A stretch of 5,486 bases of DNA, taken from Candidatus Firestonebacteria bacterium RIFOXYA2_FULL_40_8 (GTDB lineage: Bacteria; Oederibacteriota; D2-FULL-39-29). Below the pieces are notes generated by a model that was not told where the DNA came from, did no database searches, and saw nothing but the letters and a program-made list of their open reading frames with translations. The position numbers were made by a program, and so were the translations under genes. Below are positions 1-5,022 of the stretch, piece by piece (the first letter of the stretch is position 1; each line of letters begins with the position of its first letter). The stretch spans positions 4,718 through 10,203 of the forward strand of contig MFGS01000165.1 in assembly GCA_001778355.1 (NCBI GenBank), in the 5' to 3' direction.

Positions 1-41
1 GGATATTTATTAAAACCTGTTAAGATCCTAAATAAATATCC
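1..41. repeat. Perfect 11-bp inverted repeat at the window edge
   Basis: GGATATTTATT (1-11) is the exact reverse complement of AATAAATATCC (31-41), with a 19-nt loop. A second, imperfect hairpin follows at 41-60 (AAGC 45-48 pairs with GCTT 53-56, then CC/GG outside a mismatch). No T-tract follows either one, so they do not look like ordinary terminators. The repeat begins at base 1, so it may extend outside the window. It could be the end of a mobile element or a structured RNA; the sequence does not decide. Confidence 0.55.
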
Positions 42-133
42 CTCAAGCTCACGCTTTGGGAATTTCAGAGGATAGTCTTAAAAATAATATTACAATTTTA
101 ATAATCTCAGGAATTGTTTTGAAATGAATCTTC

Positions 134-157
134 CTAATTAATGCTTCATTAAGTTAG
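134..157. repeat. AT-rich hairpin
   Basis: CTAATTAATG (134-143) pairs with CATTAAGTTAG (147-157) around a 3-nt loop, with one bulged G at 153. It lies downstream of the MarR gene for minus-strand transcription. It has a low-GC stem and no following T-run on that strand, so a role as a terminator is not supported. The rest of 1-226 holds no recognisable gene on either strand. Confidence 0.35.
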
Positions 158-226
158 ACCAGAAATGATGAGGAATAGTTCCCAGAACGGCAAAAAATAT
201 TTTGTTTGGAGGGTATCTGCGAATAA

Positions 227-361
227 TTACTTAGCTAAGTCAACATTTGACTTTATAAACCTTTTAAAATCGCGCAAGGTATTTTCACTAAAAACCGGAT
301 TTGCGAACTTCCAATCGAAGCCGGTCTCAATCAATATTACTTTAAAATATTCAATTTGTTT
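227..361 (-). pseudogene. Possible gene fragment, unrecognised, 3' of the MarR gene
   Basis: On the minus strand a frame opens just after a TGA at 364-362 and runs to a TAA at 229-227. It encodes about 44 residues that look coding-like, including IETGFDWKFANP and NTLRDFKRF. It has no ATG. The only plausible start is a TTG at 334-332, immediately after the MarR stop codon and without a visible Shine-Dalgarno. It overlaps the last MarR codons in another frame. I do not recognise the family. It could be the remaining C-terminus of a deleted gene once downstream of marR, or chance. Confidence 0.25.
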
Positions 362-828
362 TCACCGCTTTCATCATCATATTTATCAAATATTTCATGG
401 GTAACTCTCATAGCTTTAATAAAAACATTTCTGTCTGCAAGACTCAATGACCCCAAAAACGATCTTATGCTTTTCCTGTGATGCGAATGCATTTTACTTA
501 CAATATCTGTCCCTGCCCTTGTAGCATGAATTCGAAGAATTCTTCTATCATTAGGATCTTCAACCCTTTCAACCAATCCTTTTTTTTCCATCGCATCCAC
601 AAGATATGTGATCATGGCTTTGGAAGTTCCCATTTTTTTAGCTATTTCACTCATAATAGGCTTAATACTGCTGCTTGTAATAATATCCAACATTACAACA
701 TGCGGCATGTCCAGATTTAGTTTAATTAAATCCTCATCTATCGGCCCTCCCAGTTTACGGCCAATTTTCTTTGGATATTCCATCATCTCATTTATGAAGG
801 TTTCCATATCATTGTTTTTGTTTACCAT
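337..828 (-). CDS. MarR-family winged-helix transcriptional regulator
   Basis: This 163-residue protein has normal MarR length. The winged helix-turn-helix is clear: a scaffold helix around residues 58-66 (MSEIAKKMGTS), a recognition helix around 69-85 (SKAMITYLVDAMEKKGL) and a wing around 90-100 with the family signature DPNDRR. The flanking N- and C-terminal helices would form the dimer interface. Such proteins are cytoplasmic dimers that bind palindromic operators and usually release DNA on binding a phenolic ligand, drug or oxidant. The ligand here cannot be told. The start at 828 is supported by GGAG at 839-836, seven bases upstream; Met8 is an alternative without a comparable site. The gene stands alone, divergent from an IS wreck, with no intact target gene next to it, so it may control itself or distant genes. 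Family call sure; function of the regulon unknown. Confidence 0.93.
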   Translation of the reverse strand: MVNKNNDMETFINEMMEYPKKIGRKLGGPIDEDLIKLNLDMPHVVMLDIITSSSIKPIMSEIAKKMGTSKAMITYLVDAMEKKGLVERVEDPNDRRILRIHATRAGTDIVSKMHSHHRKSIRSFLGSLSLADRNVFIKAMRVTHEIFDKYDDESGENKLNILK

Positions 829-874
829 ATTCAGGCTCCATTAGTTATATTTATTTACCATTTAGATATTAAAC

Positions 875-903
875 AGTATAATGTTAGACTTATTATAGCT
901 CAA
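875..903 (-). promoter_or_regulatory. Probable marR promoter with overlapping dyad
   Basis: Read on the minus strand, TTGAGC (903-898) and TATACT (880-875) are separated by exactly 17 nt, a good sigma-70-type match. This gives a leader of roughly 40 nt before the marR ATG. A small dyad, AACA (885-882) and TGTT (875-872) six bases apart, covers the -10 box and is a candidate self-repression site. The dyad arms are only 4 bp, so that part is weak. Confidence 0.55.
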
Positions 904-928
904 TGGAGTGTTTTTGTAAATCCTGTTC

Positions 929-986
929 ATCGACAGGGATGCTATAGCTATTCAGTGAACAACGACATCCAAATTTCCCTGTTGAT
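929..986. repeat. Inverted repeat at the left side of the IS21 remains
   Basis: ATCGACAGGGA (929-939) matches the reverse complement of TCCCTGTTGAT (976-986) at 10 of 11 positions. The motif CCTGTT also occurs directly at 922-927. A perfect 8-bp palindrome, GCTATAGC, sits between the arms at 941-948. IS21-family ends are known to carry several repeated transposase-binding motifs, so this may be the surviving left end of the element. I cannot pin the exact boundary. Confidence 0.4.
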
Positions 987-995
987 AAGTGTTAA

Positions 996-1117
996 AATCT
1001 AAGCAAACAAAGGAAGCTTAAAGAAGCCATGAACAGAAGAAAAAGCAGGAAAAATGCAGCGAATGTAGCAGAAATAGATGTAAAAACAGCAAGAAAGTAT
1101 ATTATGGTAGTTGATGT
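996..1117 (+). pseudogene. istA: istA remnant (IS21 transposase N-terminus)
   Basis: A frame open from 996, with an ATG at 1029, encodes a helix-turn-helix piece ending in NAANVAEIDVKTARKYI. This resembles the N-terminal DNA-binding region of one branch of IstA transposases, where the recognition helix typically reads like MDEKTARKY. The frame then runs straight into IstB-type sequence read in another frame and stops at 1137-1139. The catalytic DDE domain, normally several hundred residues, is entirely absent, so this copy is dead. Assignment rests on a short motif plus the much stronger istB remnant directly after it, in the normal istA-istB order. Confidence 0.6.
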
Positions 1118-1420
1118 ATGCTTGTACAGGAGCTATTAGCAGTAAAAAAGAGCTAAAATATTGAAAAGATTATCTTCTTATGCTACGCTTATCATAGATG
1201 ATATAGGGGATATGGGGTATGTACAGGCAAATGGAAGTGTTGTTTACGCTTCTTACTGAAAGATATGAACATGGAAAGTGACATGATAACCAGTAACCTT
1301 CCATTTTCAAAACTGGAAAAGATATTTAAGTATCCAATGACCACGGTTGCTGCAATAGACAGGCTTGTTCATCATAGTGTCATCTTCGAGTTGAACCTGT
1401 CAAGTTTTAGACTGAAATAA
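1118..1420 (+). pseudogene. istB: istB remnant (IS21 helper ATPase), multiply frameshifted
   Basis: IstB is the AAA+ ATPase that helps IS21 transposase choose and capture target DNA. Four pieces in shifting frames line up with its C-terminal half: LVQELLAVKK (from 1121), ILKRLSSYATLIIDDIG (about 1155-1208, containing the Walker B LIIDD), QMEVLFTLLTERYE (1228-1269) and ITSNLPFSKLEKIF through PMTTVAAIDRLVHHSVIFELN (1286-1396), with a TAA at 1418-1420. Three frame changes and a short deletion after the Walker B break it. The N-terminal half, including the Walker A P-loop, is missing. The identification is strong because the last piece is almost a textbook IstB C-terminus including the sensor-type TSN and AAIDRLVHHS motifs. 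Confidence 0.88.
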
Positions 1421-1456
1421 TCTGATGAAGGGACAGTAAAAGCACGGAGTCTAAAA
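1405..1456. repeat. Perfect 9-bp inverted repeat before the SDR gene
   Basis: TTTTAGACT (1405-1413) is the exact reverse complement of AGTCTAAAA (1448-1456), with a 34-nt spacer. The left arm is inside the last istB codons and the right arm ends 14 bases before the SDR Shine-Dalgarno. It may be a relic of the IS right end or a leader structure upstream of the SDR gene. Confidence 0.45.
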
Positions 1457-1470
1457 GCAAGCAGTAAATT

Positions 1471-1475
1471 GGAGG
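1471..1475 (+). promoter_or_regulatory. Strong ribosome binding site of the SDR gene
   Basis: GGAGG lies seven bases before the ATG at 1483, which fixes the start of the dehydrogenase. No convincing -35/-10 pair could be found between the istB end and this site, so the promoter is unknown and could lie within the IS remains. Confidence 0.8.
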
Positions 1476-1482
1476 ATAAAGA

Positions 1483-2199
1483 ATGAAAAAAGCAATAATT
1501 ATAGGAGCTTCATCAGGTATAGGAAGAGAGCTTGCTAAAATATTTGCTTCAAATGGTTACGAAGTTGGTATTGTCGCGCGCCGGACAGGATTGCTGGACG
1601 AGTTAAAAGCGGAAATGACTGTGAATACTTATACTGCTGCGATAGATATAACAAATACTGACATTGTGATAAGGTCTTTAGAATATTTAATTAAAGAGAT
1701 GTCCGTTGTTGATATTGTTGTAATCAGCGCGGGAATCGGGTATATTAACCCGGAGCTTGACTGGTCAAAGGACAAAGAAACTATTGATACCAATGTTTCA
1801 GGTTTTGCGGCAATAGCTGGCACAGCAATGAAATATTTTGCGCAAAAGAAATCAGGACATCTTGTTGGTATATCCTCTATTGCAGGTATCCGGGGAAGCA
1901 ATGAGTGTTCCGCTTATAACGCTTCCAAAGCCTTTATGTCTAACTATTTAGAAGGCCTTCGCAAAAAATCAGAAAAAGAAAAGATGGATATAACTATAAC
2001 GGACATCCAGCCCGGCCTCGTTGATACCGCAATGGCAAAAGGAGAAGGTCTTTTTTGGGTAGCTCCACCCAAAAAAGCCGCTAAACAGATCTATAAAGCT
2101 ATCCTGAAGAAAAAGAAGAAAGCATACATTACAAAAAGATGGGCAATAATTGCTTGGGTATTAAAAATAATACCAGACTTTATATATAACAAAATCTAA
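1483..2199 (+). CDS. Short-chain dehydrogenase/reductase (SDR), classical type
   Basis: This 238-residue protein has classical SDR length and an NAD(P)-binding Rossmann fold. Visible motifs are the glycine-rich GASSGIG (8-14), D55, a SAG at 82-84 in place of the usual NAG, the structural N104, catalytic S132 in ISSIAG, and Y145 and K149 in YNASK. The S-to-Y spacing of 13 is typical. PGLVDT (177-182) follows the core. Arg33-Arg34 after the second strand suggests NADP(H) preference (inference). The C-terminus carries a basic KKKKK run (209-213) and a hydrophobic AIIAWVLKIIPDF stretch, a tail seen in some SDRs that may dock to the membrane. The substrate cannot be read from sequence. The gene is intact although it sits between an IS21 remnant and a probable IS3 scar, and it has no operon partner. 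Confidence 0.93.
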   Translation: MKKAIIIGASSGIGRELAKIFASNGYEVGIVARRTGLLDELKAEMTVNTYTAAIDITNTDIVIRSLEYLIKEMSVVDIVVISAGIGYINPELDWSKDKETIDTNVSGFAAIAGTAMKYFAQKKSGHLVGISSIAGIRGSNECSAYNASKAFMSNYLEGLRKKSEKEKMDITITDIQPGLVDTAMAKGEGLFWVAPPKKAAKQIYKAILKKKKKAYITKRWAIIAWVLKIIPDFIYNKI

Positions 2200-2201
2200 T
2201 A

Positions 2202-2252
2202 TCACATTCTATAATCTGGTATGGGTCACCCGAAGAGTTTGAAGCCGAATAA
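2202..2252 (+). pseudogene. Probable 3' scar of an IS3-family transposase (orfB end)
   Basis: Beginning three bases after the SDR stop codon, one frame reads SHSIIWYGSPEEFEAE and then TAA (2250-2252). This matches the well-known C-terminal signature of IS3-family OrfB and related DDE integrases, HSxLxYxSPxEFE, at nearly every constrained position. Nothing of the catalytic rve domain remains in the window. If right, an IS3 element inserted or recombined directly behind the SDR gene and all but about 16 codons was lost. The match is short, so chance cannot be excluded. Confidence 0.5.
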
Positions 2253-2443
2253 ATTAGTTTTCAAAAGGAGATGATATAATTCACATGAAAAGAAAGAACG
2301 CATTAAGACTAACTATAATAGGCATCGTTTTCTCGCCGGTAATGGGTAATTGATCAGAGCCTGATTATTAATACGTTCAAAGCAGCTTGTCAAGGACAAT
2401 AATGCATTCTCGCTGCATATTTGCCCACATTATTCACTGACTT

Positions 2444-2509
2444 TTCACGCACACATTGTCATCATGTTGCGCACAAATCAACATATAATTACGCACAGAT
2501 AGCCAGGAT
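2444..2509. repeat. Three CGCACA direct repeats at exact 22-bp spacing
   Basis: CGCACA occurs at 2448-2453, 2470-2475 and 2492-2497, exactly 22 bp apart each time. Flanks are partly shared, giving a consensus of about T[TC][AG]CGCACANAT. A looser copy, CCCACA at 2424-2429 with the flank TTTG, lies 24 bp before the first. The spacing is close to two helical turns and not a multiple of three, so it is not explained by coding repeats. The form is that of iterons or phased protein-binding sites, but no replication or regulator gene is next to it. Confidence 0.5.
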
Positions 2510-2593
2510 AAACGCCTTGCAGAAAATGCATTGTTTTTTAAGGGTTTCAAGTAAAAGGGGACTGACAACGTGTTCCTCCGATGTCTACTTTTT

Positions 2594-2633
2594 TGCCCGC
2601 CAGTCTTTATGCCTGCCCGCCGGATCTTTGGAG
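2594..2633. repeat. GC-rich 20-bp tandem pair
   Basis: TGCCCGCCAG (2594-2603) and TGCCCGCCGG (2614-2623) match at 9 of 10 bases with a 20-bp period. They are clearly richer in GC than the DNA around them. This could be part of a dispersed intergenic repeat family, which one window cannot show. Confidence 0.35.
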
Positions 2634-2748
2634 GGAAGGGTACCCTATCTTCTTTTATCGTAACTTTTAGAAAATAATACTTCACCGGAACCAAAATAAA
2701 TTTCTTTCAGCCTAAATTCTTTTCTATTATTTTAACTGCTTTTTGGGG

Positions 2749-2754
2749 TATAAT
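2749..2754 (+). promoter_or_regulatory. Candidate -10 box of the SGNH-hydrolase gene
   Basis: A perfect TATAAT lies 40 bases before the ATG at 2795, which would give a leader of about 33 nt. The -35 region is poor: TTATTT at 2727-2732 with a 16-nt spacer is the best candidate. Spacing and position favour it as the gene's promoter, possibly one helped by an activator. Confidence 0.45.
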
Positions 2755-2794
2755 TACGGATAGAAATAGGTTAATTACACCGGGGAGATACAAT

Positions 2795-3511
2795 ATGGGT
2801 AAAGACATGAAAATAATGTTCCTGCATCACAGCACGGGCAGTTGTATCTGGAAAGCCGGAGTTACCGAATGGTTCGCCAAATATAATTCGGATAACGGTA
2901 CAAACCACCTTCTTACCGAACAGGCCTTTCCGAAAGAAAAACCCTACGGGTGGAATAACTATCCTTATGATTACTGGAATATCTGGGTCAAGAACGCCTC
3001 TGACAAGCCTTATATGGAAGAACCCACGCTGGAAATGCTCACCAAAGAATACGATGTCATAATATTTAAACATTGCTATCCTGTCAGCGATATGAAAGAA
3101 AGTAACGGAACTCCGGATATTGGTTCGCAGGAAAAAACTCTGGAGAATTATAAACTGCAGTATAACGCGCTGAAGGAAAAGATGCACTCGTTTTCTCAAA
3201 CTAAGTTCATTGTCTGGACCGGCGCCGCACGGGTCAGGAGCAGAACCAACGAAAAAAGCGCAATGCTGGCAAATGAATTCTTTCAATGGGTAAAAAATGA
3301 TTGGGACGAAAAAAACGATAATATATTCATCTGGGATTTTAACGAACTTGAGACCGAAGGCAGTCTGTATTTCAGGAATACAAATTCTTTCAGCGAATCA
3401 GATTCGCATCCGAATGAAACATTCTCAAAAAAAACCACACCTTTACTATGCCAAAGGATAGCGAACGTAATCGAGGGCAAAGGTGATTCTACAAGTCTGA
3501 TCGGGGAGTAA
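2795..3511 (+). CDS. SGNH/GDSL-hydrolase-like protein
   Basis: This 238-residue protein starts at an ATG preceded by GGGGAG (2782-2787), seven bases upstream; Met5 is a weaker alternative. The pattern is that of an SGNH-type esterase/lipase fold: an N-terminal strand ending in FLHHSTG (9-15), where Ser13 would be the nucleophile of block I, FKHCYP (91-96) after the VII strand in the middle, FIVWTGA (138-144), and DSHPN (203-207), where His205 would be the catalytic histidine with Asp203 beside it. The Asp-His spacing is DxH, not the classical DxxH. Residues 47-65 are rich in Trp and Tyr and could line a carbohydrate or acyl pocket. There is no signal peptide, so it should be cytoplasmic, which is less usual for glycan esterases. 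It is a single gene, convergent with the phosphoesterase 54 bases away, with no clear terminator between. Family by motif only; substrate unknown. Confidence 0.65.
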   Translation: MGKDMKIMFLHHSTGSCIWKAGVTEWFAKYNSDNGTNHLLTEQAFPKEKPYGWNNYPYDYWNIWVKNASDKPYMEEPTLEMLTKEYDVIIFKHCYPVSDMKESNGTPDIGSQEKTLENYKLQYNALKEKMHSFSQTKFIVWTGAARVRSRTNEKSAMLANEFFQWVKNDWDEKNDNIFIWDFNELETEGSLYFRNTNSFSESDSHPNETFSKKTTPLLCQRIANVIEGKGDSTSLIGE

Positions 3512-3565
3512 TACCGGAACCCGCTGCCAGGATTATCAAGACCTTATAATAAAACCTTCTGACTG

Positions 3566-4816
3566 CTAATTCTTCTTCTCAATATTAAAATCATCCAAAA
3601 CCTGGCCTTCTTTGCCTATGGCCTGGATGTTGAGTTTGTCTTCGGTGACTTCTATCTTTATGAAGTAAAACCTATCGGGAGGATAATGATTTTTATCTGC
3701 CTGAATAAGTTTTGCCGTAGACCAGCTGCCCGCGAACTGGCGGAATTGGGAGCCCAAACCTCCTGATACGAGATAACAGGTGCCGTCTTTATAAGACAGC
3801 TGCGCGGCTTCGGCACTCTTGGTGAAATTTACGGGCTTTGAACGTTCATAACCATGGTCATGGCCGTCAATATAAAGGTCAACGCGGTACTTATCAAAAA
3901 TTGGGGCAAATAAATCTTTAACTTTGTCACTACCCGCGTGCCAGCCGGAACTAAGAACAGGAGTATGCGCAAAAACTATCTTAAATTTCGCAGGGTCCGC
4001 AGCGCGGAGATCTTCTTCCAGCCATGCTGCAGTTTTAGTAAGTCTCTCGTCGGAAAACGATGTCCCGGAAGCTAAAGTAGAAGCAAAATGACAGTTGCCG
4101 TAATCAAAGCTGTAATTAAATACGGAGCCGCTCTTCTGCGGTAAAGCAAACCTTGCCTGATAATTGGTAAACTCAAGATCGTCATCCGAATCGTGATTCC
4201 CAGGCGTAGGCATTATCGGCATAGAGAGCGAGTAAGGTAAAAAACTTTTAAATGCAGCATTCCAACTGCCTGCGGTAGCTGCCGCGCCGCCCACCATATC
4301 CCCGGCGTAAATAAAGAATTTTGGCCGGAAACGCGCCGCGACTTTCAATAATTCAGCCGTGGTTTTACTGCCCCCGCCGTCTCCGCCCGCGATAAAGGTG
4401 AAATTTTCTTTTCCTTCAGGTGCCGTAGTAAAGGAGTTAATATCTTTTCCTTCACTTTCTATTAAATAATAATATTTCGTCCCCGGCTTAAGGTCCGTAA
4501 GTTTTGCTTTGTAAACATTAATAGAACCCTTCTCGGTTTTCACATCCCTTTTAAATATTTCATTGCTAATTTCTATCATCTGCCCTCTAAGCACTTCAAT
4601 ATCTTTAACCTTTTCCACCCTGACTGCTGCCTCTTTTTCAAGGGATTCCTTTTCTAATCCGTATTTTACTTTTCCCTCAACCTGTTTTGAATCCTGCCAG
4701 TTGACAGTCATAGTAGTTTTCGGATCATCCTCCCAGGTAAGATGAACATACTCCGCCCAAACCTGAACACTGAAACAAAGAACCAAAACATTTAACACCC
4801 GAATAATATTTTTCAT
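3566..4816 (-). CDS. Exported purple-acid-phosphatase-like metallophosphoesterase
   Basis: The preferred 416-residue form starts with a Sec signal peptide (MKNIIRVLNVLVLCFSVQVWA, residues 1-21, probable cleavage after VWA). A fibronectin-like N-terminal domain follows at about 22-135 (TMTVNW, KVKYGL, LKPGTKYYYLI). The calcineurin-type metal site then shows GDGG (D146), GDMVG (D173), GNHD (206-209), VFAHTP (H284) and GHDHGYE (H319, H321), so a dinuclear centre is likely. The family would hydrolyse phosphate mono- or diesters outside the cytoplasm. True purple acid phosphatases have GDxxY with a tyrosine on Fe(III); here that place is Gly, so it is a relative without the purple ligand. An in-frame ATG at 4855 would give 13 extra residues, but it has no Shine-Dalgarno and lies about 12 bases from the -10 box, while AAGGA sits just before the ATG at 4816. 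Confidence 0.88.
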   Translation of the reverse strand: MKNIIRVLNVLVLCFSVQVWAEYVHLTWEDDPKTTMTVNWQDSKQVEGKVKYGLEKESLEKEAAVRVEKVKDIEVLRGQMIEISNEIFKRDVKTEKGSINVYKAKLTDLKPGTKYYYLIESEGKDINSFTTAPEGKENFTFIAGGDGGGSKTTAELLKVAARFRPKFFIYAGDMVGGAAATAGSWNAAFKSFLPYSLSMPIMPTPGNHDSDDDLEFTNYQARFALPQKSGSVFNYSFDYGNCHFASTLASGTSFSDERLTKTAAWLEEDLRAADPAKFKIVFAHTPVLSSGWHAGSDKVKDLFAPIFDKYRVDLYIDGHDHGYERSKPVNFTKSAEAAQLSYKDGTCYLVSGGLGSQFRQFAGSWSTAKLIQADKNHYPPDRFYFIKIEVTEDKLNIQAIGKEGQVLDDFNIEKKN

Positions 4817-4866
4817 AATATTTTCCTTTTTCCGGTTTATTTTTACTACTACCATTTATTAGATTG

Positions 4867-4895
4867 ATTATACCCCTAATAAGGTTCAAGTGCAA
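4867..4895 (-). promoter_or_regulatory. Promoter of the metallophosphoesterase gene
   Basis: On the minus strand TTGCAC (4895-4890) and a perfect TATAAT (4872-4867) are 17 nt apart. Transcription would begin near 4860, about five bases before the upstream ATG at 4855 and about 44 before the ATG at 4816. This supports the downstream start and shows the gene need not be read from the lyase-like gene behind it. The rest of 4896-4993 shows nothing recognisable. Confidence 0.6.
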
Positions 4896-4993
4896 TTCCA
4901 AACACCATCCCCCGGGAAAAACCTAAATATATCAGTATCCATCAGCATTCCCAGTCAAATCCACCCTATCTCTTGATAAAATAATGCGTTTCG

Positions 4994-5006
4994 GGTGACT
5001 GTCACC
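4994..5006. repeat. Perfect palindrome GGTGAC-T-GTCACC
   Basis: Six-base arms (4994-4999 and 5001-5006) surround a single T, 17 bases beyond the stop of the lyase-like gene. A T-run (5010-5014) follows only on the plus strand, where no gene lies upstream. On the minus strand, the useful direction for ending the lyase transcript, no T-run follows. It could be a protein-binding site, a dispersed intergenic palindrome, or a weak terminator. Confidence 0.5.
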
Positions 5007-5022
5007 GTGTTTTTAGAGTGTT

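Larger units (their letters stand above)
976..1456 (+). mobile_element. Decayed IS21-family insertion sequence
   Basis: The stretch contains, in the expected order and orientation, an IstA N-terminal piece followed by IstB pieces, both with typical residues but with most of istA and the front of istB deleted and several frameshifts. An intact IS21-type element is usually above 2 kb, so this is a small remnant that cannot transpose. Boundaries are approximate: inverted repeats at 929-986 and 1405-1456 bracket the remains, but no matching pair of terminal inverted repeats or target-site duplication could be confirmed. Confidence 0.75.
2253..2748. other. Gene-poor stretch with a short leader-like ORF
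   Basis: No recognisable intact gene is present on either strand for about 500 bases. At 2285-2353 (plus strand) there is a 22-codon ORF, starting MKRKNALRLTIIGIVF, that looks like the front of a signal peptide. AGGAG lies at 2266-2270, but 14 bases from the ATG, farther than normal. A small hairpin (ATCAG 2353-2357, CTGAT 2361-2365) covers its stop codon. AATAATG (2398-2404) and CATTATT (2428-2434) form a 7-bp inverted repeat, and AGGGTACCCT (2637-2646) is a perfect palindrome. The longer open frames here (for example 2434-2694 minus and 2421-2663 plus) show no family resemblance and lack good starts. It reads as eroded, accessory-type DNA. Confidence 0.5.

Noticed and set aside
2224..2233. 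GTCACCCGAA shared (inverted) with TTCGGGTGAC at 4990-4999
   Set aside because: It is only about 10 bases, and at 2224 it falls within the transposase-like codons for GSPEE. It is probably coincidence.
2285..2353. 22-codon ORF as a real small membrane protein
   Set aside because: The AGGAG is 14 bases from the ATG and the ORF ends before a full signal peptide or membrane helix is completed. It is more likely the front of a lost gene, or chance; it is described in the gene-poor region entry.
2421..2694. Open frames of 80-86 codons on both strands
   Set aside because: They overlap each other, have no Shine-Dalgarno or family resemblance, and cover the direct repeats. They are most likely chance frames in non-coding DNA.
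3512..3565. Bidirectional terminator between the convergent genes
   Set aside because: No GC-rich stem followed by a T-run was found on either strand in this short gap.
4817..4855. Upstream in-frame ATG of the phosphoesterase at 4855
   Set aside because: It has no Shine-Dalgarno, lies about five bases from the predicted transcription start, and would put a 13-residue basic stretch before a normal signal peptide. The ATG at 4816 has AAGGA at good spacing.
4994..5014. Rho-independent terminator of the lyase-like gene
   Set aside because: The T-run is on the wrong strand for that gene, and the stem is short with almost no loop.
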